A stretch of 54,974 nucleotides of DNA from Anaerolineae bacterium (lineage in GTDB: Bacteria; Chloroflexota; Anaerolineae; Anaerolineales; Villigracilaceae). The position numbers were made by a program, and so were the translations under genes. How positions within the stretch are numbered: position 1 is the stretch's first letter; each line of letters starts with the position of its first letter. Below, piece by piece: positions 28,218-36,432 of this stretch. Location of the stretch: contig QEXW01000148.1 of NCBI GenBank assembly GCA_003130845.1, forward strand, positions 1 through 54,974, given 5' to 3'. The notes below the pieces were generated by a model. It searched no databases and was not told where the DNA came from. It saw only the letters and a program-made list of their open reading frames with translations.

Positions 28218-28649
28218 CTATGAAAACCAAATGACGTATAGCCCCATCAAACTGAATGCAATCATCGTGACAATGCTAATCAGGCGCACAATCTTGCGCC
28301 CCAGCGGCTTGACGATGTAATCATCCGCAATCACCACTAGGCCATGCACGCCATGCGCTGTCGCAATCAACACCAGCGCCATTGCCACCAATTTCCAAAA
28401 CAGAGAAGCCCAGGGGTCTAAATCGGGCAAATTGGTGCTTTGTACATGCGTGACATTCGGCGTAAACATCCAGCGCATCACATCGGCAAAATTCATGTGA
28501 TAGCGCGCACCCATCACCATGGCCCCCACAAACGCCACCAGTGCAATCGCGTGCATCGCCAGCGCCGAAAGCCGGGTGAACAACCACATCTGCATCTCAA
28601 AGTTGAAGCCTCGCTTACTCAGCGGCACTACGCGCGGTTGTCGCTTCAT
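28218..28649 (-). CDS. sdhD: Succinate dehydrogenase membrane anchor subunit D
   Basis: A 143-residue integral membrane protein with three predicted helices (about 23-47, 82-108 and 119-141). A His-bearing segment, TAHGVHGLVVIADDY, is typical of the SdhD/SdhC quinone and haem b pocket. An amphipathic N-terminus precedes it. It anchors SdhAB and transfers electrons to the quinone pool. Four bases separate it from sdhC and nine from sdhA. The subunit letter is assigned from position and length; SdhC and SdhD are too divergent for certainty by eye. Confidence 0.85.
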   Translation of the reverse strand: MKRQPRVVPLSKRGFNFEMQMWLFTRLSALAMHAIALVAFVGAMVMGARYHMNFADVMRWMFTPNVTHVQSTNLPDLDPWASLFWKLVAMALVLIATAHGVHGLVVIADDYIVKPLGRKIVRLISIVTMIAFSLMGLYVIWFS

Positions 28650-28653
28650 GGCA

Positions 28654-29031
28654 TCATCCTCCTGTCAGTGCATTGCTCACAATGACATATACCGAAAACG
28701 CATAGAGCGGAATAAAGACTGCAAACTCCACCCAAATGGCCTCGCGCTGATATTCCAGTAGCTTCGGCCACAAATCCAAAATCGTGATACGCAAGCCGTT
28801 AATGGCATGAAACATCACACAAAAGTAGATGAAAATCTGAAACGGCCAGCTCTCATAAATATCGTTCAGAAAACGCCCGGCGGGGCCGCCCATAAACGAA
28901 GCCAACACATGCACAGCGATAAAAACCGCCATGCCAATGCCACCAATGCGGTGCAAAATAAACGTGAGAAATGGCCCCTTTCCCTTGTACCCCAATGCCT
29001 TAAAGAGGCTGACATTCCTGGTCATGCCCAT
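28654..29031 (-). CDS. sdhC: Succinate dehydrogenase cytochrome b subunit
   Basis: A 125-residue membrane subunit with three hydrophobic helices. FLTFILHRIGGIGMAVFIAVHVLASF contains the HR..G signature and a second His typical of the haem b-binding SdhC type. A later FYFCVMFHAINGLRITILDLW-like segment adds another His. AGGAGG at five bases supports the ATG at 29031. It is the first gene of the sdhCDAB transcript; the promoter should lie in 29032-29425, shared with the divergent Rieske/cytochrome b genes. Confidence 0.88.
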   Translation of the reverse strand: MGMTRNVSLFKALGYKGKGPFLTFILHRIGGIGMAVFIAVHVLASFMGGPAGRFLNDIYESWPFQIFIYFCVMFHAINGLRITILDLWPKLLEYQREAIWVEFAVFIPLYAFSVYVIVSNALTGG

Positions 29032-29425
29032 CGGTTCCTCCTTGAATTGGAATGCTTGATAAAAAGTGCAACCAACTATCTCAAACTACAAAAACCGACT
29101 CCAAAGTACCTGAGCGGTTTTGTCTTCTACACTCAGACGCTTTGCACGAAAGCGGTCAACCAATCGAGAAACATTAACGTGCGGTAAACTCTGGCCTGCA
29201 CTCCAGACGATTATCACACTTCCCATGTGACAAAGAAAGTGACAATCATCCTGCTTATTTCATTTCACTCATCCTCTAAACAAGAGAGGAATGACCTTTA
29301 TAATCCTCAATACAATCACGGCATAGCGAAGGCTACGCAAAAATTTTACTCGAAACGTTTTCTTTTTGCCTTCATCAAAAAGAGTGATTACACATCACCA
29401 ACGCCCCACGCCAAAGGAGGTGCGC
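29032..29425. promoter_or_regulatory. Divergent promoter region between sdhC and the Rieske gene
   Basis: A 394-base gap with no credible gene; the short plus-strand frames through it look random. TATAAT at 29299-29304 is a possible plus-strand -10 element, without a clear -35. A dyad TCACA-N7-TGTGA occupies 29214-29230, and TGTGACAAAGAAAGTGACA gives a partial direct repeat. These may be regulator sites coordinating complex II and the bc-type complex; the assignments are speculative. Confidence 0.4.
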
Positions 29426-29929
29426 ATGTCAGGTTCAAACCGATTTAGCCGGCGTGACTTCATCAAAGTCACAACCGGCGCTATCGGCGGTATCATCGCC
29501 GCCGGAGTTGGCATCCCATCCATCGGCTACCTGCTTGCCCCGGCACTGCGTCAAGACCAAGCCGGCAAGTCGGTTGTTGTCGCCAATCTGAGCGATATTC
29601 CGATTGGAATTCCCTACCCCTTCTCATTCACCATCACCCGCATCAACGGCTGGGAACGCACTGCCAATGTCTTTGGCGGCTTCATCTTGCGCAAATCAGA
29701 AGACCCGCAAGACTTGCTTGTACTCTCCAGCCGCTGCACGCACCTTTCGTGCCGAGTCAATTGGGACGAACAAGCAGGCGGCTTTCTCTGCCCATGCCAC
29801 GATGCCATGTTCGACAAAGAGGGCAAAGTCGTTCACGGGCCGCCGCCTGAACCGCTCGGACATTTCGAATACGAGATAGATGACGCGGGCAACATCACCA
29901 TTATCCCCATCGAACGCAAGGGAGAATAA
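29426..29929 (+). CDS. Rieske iron-sulfur protein of a cytochrome b6/bc-type complex
   Basis: About 167 residues; AAAGGAGGT eight bases upstream of 29426 fixes the start (the frame is open further upstream). The N-terminus has a twin-arginine motif (FSRRDFIKV) and a hydrophobic helix, so it is exported folded and membrane-anchored. The [2Fe-2S] ligands are in CTHLSC and CPCHDAMFD, the two Rieske boxes with two Cys and two His. It passes electrons from quinol to cytochrome c. Three bases separate it from the cytochrome b gene. Confidence 0.94.
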   Translation: MSGSNRFSRRDFIKVTTGAIGGIIAAGVGIPSIGYLLAPALRQDQAGKSVVVANLSDIPIGIPYPFSFTITRINGWERTANVFGGFILRKSEDPQDLLVLSSRCTHLSCRVNWDEQAGGFLCPCHDAMFDKEGKVVHGPPPEPLGHFEYEIDDAGNITIIPIERKGE

Positions 29930-29932
29930 ACC

Positions 29933-30601
29933 ATGCAGAATTTTTGGAAAAACGCCTTGCAATGGCTCGATGAACGTCTGGGACTGAACGAACTCTACCA
30001 AAATCTGCTCGACCGTCCCGAACCGCTCGGCAACTGGTGGAACACCCTCGGCTCGGCCAGCCTGTTCCTGTTTCTCTTGCAGGTTGCCACCGGCATCTTC
30101 CTCACCGTCTATTACAACCCCTCGCCCGACCACGCCTACGACTCCATCCAATACATCATGAACGAAGTGGCCTTTGGCTGGCTCATTCGCGGCATTCACC
30201 ACTGGGGCGCCTCGCTTATGGTGCTGGTGGTCATTATTCACATGCTGCGCACCTTTGTCACCGCTTCTTACAAGTACCCTCGCGAACTGACCTGGCTCGT
30301 AGGCGTTGGCCTGCTCTTGCTCACGCTCGGCATGGGCTTCACCGGTTACCTCTTGCCTTGGCACCAGATGGCATACTGGGCCACAACGGTCGGCACGCAA
30401 ATTGCCGGAAGCGTGCCATTTATTGGGGAATTCATCTTAAGAGCGCTGCGCGGCGGCCCCGACTTAAGCGCCCTGACCTTGCAGCGCTTCTTTGCTGCTC
30501 ACATTTGGATTTTGCCCGCCCTGATGTTCGCACTCATTGGCTTACACCTGTATCTAATCATTAAACACGGCGAGTCGCACTTCCCGGATAAGGAAGATTA
30601 A
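29933..30601 (+). CDS. Cytochrome b6-type subunit (N-terminal half of cytochrome b)
   Basis: A 222-residue membrane protein carrying both haems b of the quinol-oxidising complex. The four His ligands sit in two helices: the first pair in IHHWGASLMVLVVIIHML with 13 residues between them, the second in AHIWILPALMFALIGLHL with 14. The 14-residue gap matches cytochrome b6 rather than mitochondrial-type b. Length (about 220) also fits the split b6 form. The missing C-terminal helices are supplied by the next gene. Confidence 0.94.
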   Translation: MQNFWKNALQWLDERLGLNELYQNLLDRPEPLGNWWNTLGSASLFLFLLQVATGIFLTVYYNPSPDHAYDSIQYIMNEVAFGWLIRGIHHWGASLMVLVVIIHMLRTFVTASYKYPRELTWLVGVGLLLLTLGMGFTGYLLPWHQMAYWATTVGTQIAGSVPFIGEFILRALRGGPDLSALTLQRFFAAHIWILPALMFALIGLHLYLIIKHGESHFPDKED

Positions 30602-30612
30602 GGAACACAGTC

Positions 30613-31995
30613 ATGAACGAAGACGTCAAACAGCAAATTCACGAAAAATACGAGCGTGAACTCCAGCGCGGTGAACGCTTTTGGCCTGATAGCATCTTCA
30701 AAGATGCCATCATGGCCTTAGCATTGTTTATTGTCCTCATCTTATTGGCCACATTCGTTGGCGTTCATGATTCTCCCAAAGCCGACCCATCCGATACGAG
30801 TTACATTCCTCGCCCAGAATGGTATTTCTTGTTTTTATTCAAATTTCTGGCGCTGTATGGGCAAATTCCAGTCCTGGGCAAAATCGAATGGATAGCCACT
30901 GCGCTTATCCCTGGTATTGCCATCGGCATACTCACCCTGCTGCCATTCATTGATAAATCCCCCCGCCGCTATTACGCCAAACGAGCACTGCCGCTTGGTA
31001 TTATGGGCATTCTGGTTTGGGGCATGGTGTGGTTAACCCTGTTGGCAGATTATCCCACCGTTGCCCCTGATGGCTCATCTACACCAGGCATCTTGCAAGC
31101 CATCGCCGGCATTGTCATCCCTCTCTTGGCTTACATTGCATTTACTGTGATGGCATACACCCTAAAAGAGCGCGCCCCGCATGGGATTCTGCTCACTGCC
31201 CTGGGCGCCGGTGCGCTCATGGCAGGGTTCAGCCTGCTTTCGATGATACTGTACCCCTTGCCGGCCAAAGAAACAGCCGAACACCCGACCAGCCTGGTAG
31301 ACCGCATCACGGCCGGACAAGATTTGTATTCCATCCACTGCTTGGAATGTCACGGGGAAGACGGTGCGGTTAAGGTTATCGAAGGCGTTGCCGGCCTAGA
31401 AGGGACAGTGATTAGCCCGATTAGCAGTCGTGATGTGTTGTACACCCTCAACGACGCCTCATTGGGCGAAATTATCGCCTACGGACGCCCTGATTTGGGC
31501 ATGCCACCCTTTGGCAAAGCCTATAACCCAGAAGGTCTCACGCGCGCCGAAATTGACTACATCATCGCTTTCATGCGTCACACCTGGGATGACCGCTACG
31601 AAATGCCCAAAATTCAACCTCTTTTCCCGCCACTCGCGCCCAACGAAGTGCCATCTTACGAAGTTCACATTACACCTATTGTTAAGCGCTACTGCCTATC
31701 ATGTCACCGCCCCGGCAAAGATAGCAACGACTACTTCATGGACACCTACGAAAACATTCTCAACAGCGGTGATAACGGAGACATGAACGTGATAGCCGGT
31801 GACGAGAATAGCTTCCTGCTGCAAGTCATTCAGGGGAAACCCATTCTCAACCCGGATGGCAGCGAAGCAATTGGCGTCATGCCACCCAGCGGCACACTCA
31901 AACCAGATGTTATTGAAGTCTTCCGCCGCTGGGTGTTGATGGGTATGCCACGCACCGCCGAAGAGGCTGCAACACTTACCTGGCCTACGCCCTAA
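30613..31995 (+). CDS. Subunit IV / dihaem cytochrome c fusion of the bc-type complex
   Basis: A 460-residue fusion. The N-terminal part (about 1-110) matches cytochrome b subunit IV, with the quinol-site PEWYF motif in IPRPEWYFLFLFKFLAL (about 66-82). Further helices follow (to about 215). The C-terminal 240 residues form an exported cytochrome c region with two haem sites: CLECH (Cys243) and CLSCH (Cys361). The two haem domains would relay electrons from the Rieske protein. A strong terminator follows at 32020-32053. The combined subunit is longer than plain subunit IV (about 160). Confidence 0.92.
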   Translation: MNEDVKQQIHEKYERELQRGERFWPDSIFKDAIMALALFIVLILLATFVGVHDSPKADPSDTSYIPRPEWYFLFLFKFLALYGQIPVLGKIEWIATALIPGIAIGILTLLPFIDKSPRRYYAKRALPLGIMGILVWGMVWLTLLADYPTVAPDGSSTPGILQAIAGIVIPLLAYIAFTVMAYTLKERAPHGILLTALGAGALMAGFSLLSMILYPLPAKETAEHPTSLVDRITAGQDLYSIHCLECHGEDGAVKVIEGVAGLEGTVISPISSRDVLYTLNDASLGEIIAYGRPDLGMPPFGKAYNPEGLTRAEIDYIIAFMRHTWDDRYEMPKIQPLFPPLAPNEVPSYEVHITPIVKRYCLSCHRPGKDSNDYFMDTYENILNSGDNGDMNVIAGDENSFLLQVIQGKPILNPDGSEAIGVMPPSGTLKPDVIEVFRRWVLMGMPRTAEEAATLTWPTP

Positions 31996-32019
31996 ACCAC
32001 TTGTTTGCCCGCTTAAACG

Positions 32020-32053
32020 TGACGGTCACCGAAGGCGTGACCGTCATTTTTTT
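32020..32053 (+). terminator. Terminator of the Rieske/cytochrome b operon
   Basis: GACGGTCAC-CGAAGGC-GTGACCGTC forms a nine-pair stem (ten with the flanking T-A pair), followed by ATTTTTTT. It starts 25 bases past the stop of the fusion gene and is a textbook intrinsic terminator. Confidence 0.9.
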
Positions 32054-32181
32054 GAGTAAATCGGTCTTACATAACCGTTGGTTTTTCAGATCCGCTTTTT
32101 ATTGCGCATAAACTATAATATAAAGAGGCGATTTTGCCAGTATTGTATCTGCTCTTATCTGCCTATCTGCCAGGAAACAAA

Positions 32182-33579
32182 ATGAACTCGCTCAAGAATG
32201 TTGTACTTATGTTTTTGCTTGTGCTTGGCTTGCCAGGTTGCGCGAGCATGGGTCCATCTGGCGCAACGCCCACAATAGGTATTGATGGACGTTTCATCGA
32301 ATTCTATAACTTAATGGGCGGGGAACGTACATTAGGCAAGGCGCTTGGTCCGGCCTTTCCACAAGATGGAAAAATATCGCAATACACTGAAAACGTGCTG
32401 ATGGTCTATGACGAAAGCAAACCGGTCGGAGAACGCTTTAACTTTGCCCCCTTAGGCAACACCTTTGGGCTGAGTGATCCGCCCTTACCCATTCCTGAAA
32501 ACCAATCAGAAGTACGCTACCTCAATGGACATATTCTCTCCGCAGACTTCGCAGCGCTCTTCGACTCTTTAGGCGGTGTGCGCTTTGTTGGCTATCCGCT
32601 GACCGAGGCGCGCTGGAATCCAGAAAAAAGCCGGTATGAACAATATTTCGAAAAAATGGGCTTTTATCGGCGCGAAGGAGAACAGCAGGTGTACCTGTTG
32701 CCATACGGACACATAGATTGTCAGCGCCAGCCCTCTCAAGTAGGATGCGTAGCATCTATCTCGGAAGCAATTATCGAGCCCCAGCACTTGCCACAACCTT
32801 TTCTTCCAATTGTTGAACGCTTGGGACAAGATTTTACCGGCGTTCCACTTTCACAACCCTATCTGGCGCCGGATGGAATGCTAGAACAAATCTATGAAAA
32901 TATTGTCTTGGCCGTCCAACCCGGCAATCTGCGCACCATCCACTTACGTCAATTACCCCTCCTTGTCGGTTACCAAAGAGCGCCACTTGTCCCCTTGCTC
33001 AATGACCCACTCATGGTCTTCATGGTATTAGACCCGGCAAGCGGCTTAGGACACAACGTCCCCCGGCCTTTTCTCACCTACATCGCTGCGCACGGCGGGC
33101 AGGAATTGGCCGGCGCACCAATTGGTGAACTGTTCGAGCAAAACGGTGTGCGGCGGCAATGTTTTGAGAACTACTGCCTGGATTACGACCCCACTGCACC
33201 GCCCGGAACAGAAATTCGCCCAACCCCGCTAGGATTGCTGTACCTGCGCGGACAAAATTACCAGCCGGCTATGCTCAGTTTGCTGGTCTGGGAAGCGCAT
33301 TCCATCCTTGACGTAGGGCAAGAACAAGTACTTGGTGTGCGTGTCCTGAACGAAACCGCAAACCAGCCCATACAAAACATCGAACCAAAAATAGAAATCA
33401 CCCTGCCTAACGGAACAGTCAAAACGATGGTCTTTCCTCCCACTTCCAACGCCGGCAATACTTATCTGAAAGTGAACCTGCCCGGCCTAAAGTCCGGCGA
33501 CTTGGTGACTTACAAGGTGTGCGCCTCGCAGCCGGGCGGTGCGCCCGTGTGCATTTCCGATAGTTGGTTGGTGCGTTAG
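32182..33579 (+). CDS. Predicted lipoprotein, function unknown
   Basis: About 465 residues. The start is set at 32182 (AGGA upstream; the frame opens at 32134) because it yields a clean lipoprotein signal with lipobox LPGC. I do not recognise a family. The body has repeated, roughly 80-residue units of the type GGxRxxGyPLtEar...EQyFEnm..y with aromatic and Gly-rich turns, seen about four times. The C-terminal part (about 380-465) looks like an immunoglobulin-type beta-sandwich. TATAAT at 32114-32119 may be its -10 element. It ends two bases before the convergent LysM gene. Confidence 0.8.
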   Translation: MNSLKNVVLMFLLVLGLPGCASMGPSGATPTIGIDGRFIEFYNLMGGERTLGKALGPAFPQDGKISQYTENVLMVYDESKPVGERFNFAPLGNTFGLSDPPLPIPENQSEVRYLNGHILSADFAALFDSLGGVRFVGYPLTEARWNPEKSRYEQYFEKMGFYRREGEQQVYLLPYGHIDCQRQPSQVGCVASISEAIIEPQHLPQPFLPIVERLGQDFTGVPLSQPYLAPDGMLEQIYENIVLAVQPGNLRTIHLRQLPLLVGYQRAPLVPLLNDPLMVFMVLDPASGLGHNVPRPFLTYIAAHGGQELAGAPIGELFEQNGVRRQCFENYCLDYDPTAPPGTEIRPTPLGLLYLRGQNYQPAMLSLLVWEAHSILDVGQEQVLGVRVLNETANQPIQNIEPKIEITLPNGTVKTMVFPPTSNAGNTYLKVNLPGLKSGDLVTYKVCASQPGGAPVCISDSWLVR

Positions 33580-33581
33580 AG

Positions 33582-34535
33582 TTATGGGCGCGCTTCGGAG
33601 AGTACTTCAACGCGAGCAATCGGTGGCCCAACGCTATACACTGCAAAAGAAAACGACACCTCTTCTCCTGTGGCAAGCAAGCCACTCCATTCCCAGCGCC
33701 GCACACCGACTATCTTTCCCTCGGCATCATACGCCACACCCGCCAGCCAAATGACACGGACAGAGTTTGCAGAGTCCACCAGCCCCAATTGCCCCTGCAC
33801 CTGTGCCGTCAAGCCGCCCCAATCCACACGCACCAGCAAGTTGCGGATTTGCAGCGGCACAAAACGCGTTCCATCGCTCAGAAGGGCGGTACGGAGTTCC
33901 GTTTGGATTGTGCGAAAGGTTTCTATCTTCGGGAAGAAAACCACCGCCGGCAGTGTTTCTCCGGCAGGTAAACTATCCAACGGCAGCCAGGCTTCCTGAG
34001 CCGCCAAAGATTGACCTTGGGCATCAAGCAATGTGATTTGGATTTGCACATTCTCCAAATACGCTGTGCCAAGGTTGGTCACCGGCGCCAGACAATATAA
34101 CCCGGCACCCGATGGATAACAAGCAGACTGACCGAGTTGAGCAGCTGCCGGGGGTGGCAGGGTCACTTGTGTGTTCGGCGCAGGAATTTGAATCACCTGT
34201 CCGACCCGCAGTGTCTCGGGGACAATCCCAGGGTTAGCAGCCAGCAAATCAGCCAAGGCAACCCCAAAGCGGCGAGCGATTTCCAACAGCGTATCGCCTG
34301 CTTGGATAGTATAAGTTGTCGGCGTGGTAGAGATAGGCAACGGAGTTGAAGCAGTTGGCGTCAACCCAGCAACCAGAGACGGCGTAAAAGAGGGGGTTCG
34401 GGTGGGGTAAGGGGTTAGTTTCGGGGAATTGTAGACGTATGGAGTAGCCGTGGCTGGCGCACATCCTGCCAGCGCCCAAAGCATCGGCAACACAAGGGAT
34501 AGATACCCAAAAGTGGAAAACTTTGTGAAGGGCAT
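33582..34535 (-). CDS. LysM-domain lipoprotein
   Basis: About 317 residues from the ATG at 34535, which gives a lipoprotein signal (LWALAGC); the frame runs further upstream but without signal-peptide features. A low-complexity Thr/Pro linker leads to one LysM domain (about 85-130; YTIQAGDTLLEIARRFGVALADLLAANPGIVPETLRVGQVIQIP), which binds peptidoglycan or related N-acetyl-glucosamine polymers. The C-terminal 180 residues form a beta-rich domain of unknown type. It is a probable envelope-attached protein. It overlaps no neighbour and ends two bases from the convergent lipoprotein gene. Confidence 0.82.
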   Translation of the reverse strand: MPFTKFSTFGYLSLVLPMLWALAGCAPATATPYVYNSPKLTPYPTRTPSFTPSLVAGLTPTASTPLPISTTPTTYTIQAGDTLLEIARRFGVALADLLAANPGIVPETLRVGQVIQIPAPNTQVTLPPPAAAQLGQSACYPSGAGLYCLAPVTNLGTAYLENVQIQITLLDAQGQSLAAQEAWLPLDSLPAGETLPAVVFFPKIETFRTIQTELRTALLSDGTRFVPLQIRNLLVRVDWGGLTAQVQGQLGLVDSANSVRVIWLAGVAYDAEGKIVGVRRWEWSGLLATGEEVSFSFAVYSVGPPIARVEVLSEARP

Positions 34536-34612
34536 ATCATCAAAAAACAGCCGCTTTGTATTTTGCTCTACTTTCGTGTTTTTGGCAACCATCCCGCTCA
34601 AAATCCTGCAAT

Positions 34613-34642
34613 AAAAACGGGCTGTCCGGCCTGGACAGCCCG
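34613..34642 (-). terminator. Terminator of the cytochrome/rhodanese transcript
   Basis: CGGGCTGTCCAGG / CCGGACAGCCCG (minus-strand reading) forms a stem of about eleven pairs, followed by TTTTTAT. It lies 22 bases past the rhodanese gene stop and terminates that transcript. Confidence 0.88.
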
Positions 34643-34663
34643 TGCAGGGGTTCAAGTAGAGAT

Positions 34664-36400
34664 TTACTGCTTCACAACCGGCAATTCCGCTGCAATCCAG
34701 GCATTCATGCCACCGGCCAGGTTGCGAACGTTGGTATAACCCAAGGCTTGCAAATACACCAGCGCTAACGAACCGCGATGCCCCGATTTGCACAGGATGA
34801 CAATCGGCGTGGCCTTGTCAGTAGGCAACTCGGCCAAGCGAGCAGGCAGTTCGTTGATGGGGATGTTGAGCGCGCCTTCGATATAGCCATCTTTGGTCAA
34901 TTCTTCGGCTGTTCGCACATCCAAAATGAAAGGTTTCTTTTCGGAGGTGAGTTCCGCGTTCAAATCAGGCGCTTTGACGGTGAAATATCCCTCAGGCAGC
35001 GCGCTTAGGTAAGCATCTAGACCGGCCAAACGCGTCTTATCTACATTCGGAGTAGCACCGGTAGCAGTGGCAGCCGCTGGCTTGCCAGCCTCAAGCGGCA
35101 GTTCGGCTTTCTTCCAACCATTGATACCCCCACCCAGGTTAACCACATCTTGGTAACCGAGCAAGCGCAATGCCATCATCACCATCGCGCCGCGATGTCC
35201 TGAAGCGCAGGTGACGACAATTTTCTGGTCCTGAGCAGGCAATTTATCCAGATTCTTCAGCACTTCGCGCACCGGAATGTTGACCGTTCCGGCAATGTAA
35301 CCAGTGGATTCAACTTCGGCGGCTTCGCGCACATCCAAGATAAACGGCGGTTTATCGGCGAGCAGCTCATTCAATTTGGCAGCGCTGATGGTGTAATACC
35401 CTTGGTCAGCCGGTAGGTTGGTCAGGAAATCGGCATACGTCGCAGGCCAATCCACCCAACCAACAACCGGTAATTTGGCAGCTTTCCAAGCATTTAGGCC
35501 ACCAGCCAGGTTGCGGACGTTGGTATAGCCCATCAGCCGCAGGCCCATCATGGCAATCGAACCGCGATGCCCGGAGACACAGTAAATGACAATCGGCGTC
35601 TCTTTTGCGGGCAATTTTTCAACGCTGGTGAAGAGTTCCTGCAATGGAATGTTTAGCGCATCGGCCAGATGACCGTCCTTCTCGAACTCGGCAGCAGTGC
35701 GCACATCCAACAGCACGGGAGCTTTCTCGGCCAGCGCTTCGTTGAGTTTATCGGCCTTGATAGCGTAGTAATCATCAGGCATTTCAGCAAAGAAGCCCTT
35801 CAGCATATCAAACAGGGCTTTATCGGCCACAATCGGCTGGCTTTGGCTGGCGGCTTCGGCGGGTTTGCCGCTTTCGAGGGGCAGGTTGGCTTTTTTCCAA
35901 GCGTTTAGGCCGCCGGCCAAGTTACGAACATTGGTGTAGCCCAACAGTTTGAGAGCGGCCATTGCCAAACCACCGCGATGCCCTGAAGCACAGTAGATGA
36001 CGATGGGGGCATCTAAGCCGGGCAGTTTGTCCAGGTTATCAAGCAATTGGCGCACAGGAATGTTGACCGCGCCCTTCAAATAACCATCTTTTTCTACTTC
36101 AGCGGCTTCGCGCACATCGAGCAGGAAAGGTGGTTTCTCGGCCAATTCTTCGTTTAGTTTGACCGCCTGGATGGTACCATAGCCCTTATCGGCAGGCAGA
36201 TTGGCAGCCAATTCGGCAAACAGTGCTTGCGCATCCGGGGCCGGCTCAGGAGTGGCAGTCGGCGGCACAGGCGTAGGGGGAACTTCGGTTGGCGGGGCCA
36301 CAACCGGTTCTTGGGTGGCAACCGCTGGAGCGCCACACGCGCTCAGCACCAAACTAGCAAGCACAAGCAGGGAAAAAAGGGAGTACAGTTTACGGGTCAT
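34664..36400 (-). CDS. Lipoprotein with four tandem rhodanese domains
   Basis: A 578-residue exported lipoprotein (lipobox LVLSAC) with a Pro/Thr linker and four tandem rhodanese domains of about 105-110 residues (about 75-178, 200-310, 325-435 and 465-575). Each has the catalytic loop with its Cys: CASGHR, CVSGHR, CASGHR and CKSGHR. Rhodaneses carry sulfane sulfur as persulfide, so four active-site Cys could transfer or bind sulfur outside the cytoplasm. Strong sequence similarity among units points to internal duplication. It follows the multihaem cytochrome by 32 bases on the same strand and is closed by a terminator. A role in sulfur metabolism is inferred. Confidence 0.93.
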   Translation of the reverse strand: MTRKLYSLFSLLVLASLVLSACGAPAVATQEPVVAPPTEVPPTPVPPTATPEPAPDAQALFAELAANLPADKGYGTIQAVKLNEELAEKPPFLLDVREAAEVEKDGYLKGAVNIPVRQLLDNLDKLPGLDAPIVIYCASGHRGGLAMAALKLLGYTNVRNLAGGLNAWKKANLPLESGKPAEAASQSQPIVADKALFDMLKGFFAEMPDDYYAIKADKLNEALAEKAPVLLDVRTAAEFEKDGHLADALNIPLQELFTSVEKLPAKETPIVIYCVSGHRGSIAMMGLRLMGYTNVRNLAGGLNAWKAAKLPVVGWVDWPATYADFLTNLPADQGYYTISAAKLNELLADKPPFILDVREAAEVESTGYIAGTVNIPVREVLKNLDKLPAQDQKIVVTCASGHRGAMVMMALRLLGYQDVVNLGGGINGWKKAELPLEAGKPAAATATGATPNVDKTRLAGLDAYLSALPEGYFTVKAPDLNAELTSEKKPFILDVRTAEELTKDGYIEGALNIPINELPARLAELPTDKATPIVILCKSGHRGSLALVYLQALGYTNVRNLAGGMNAWIAAELPVVKQ

Positions 36401-36432
36401 TTTCTTCTCCTTTTCAGAAGATGTTGCAGGAT

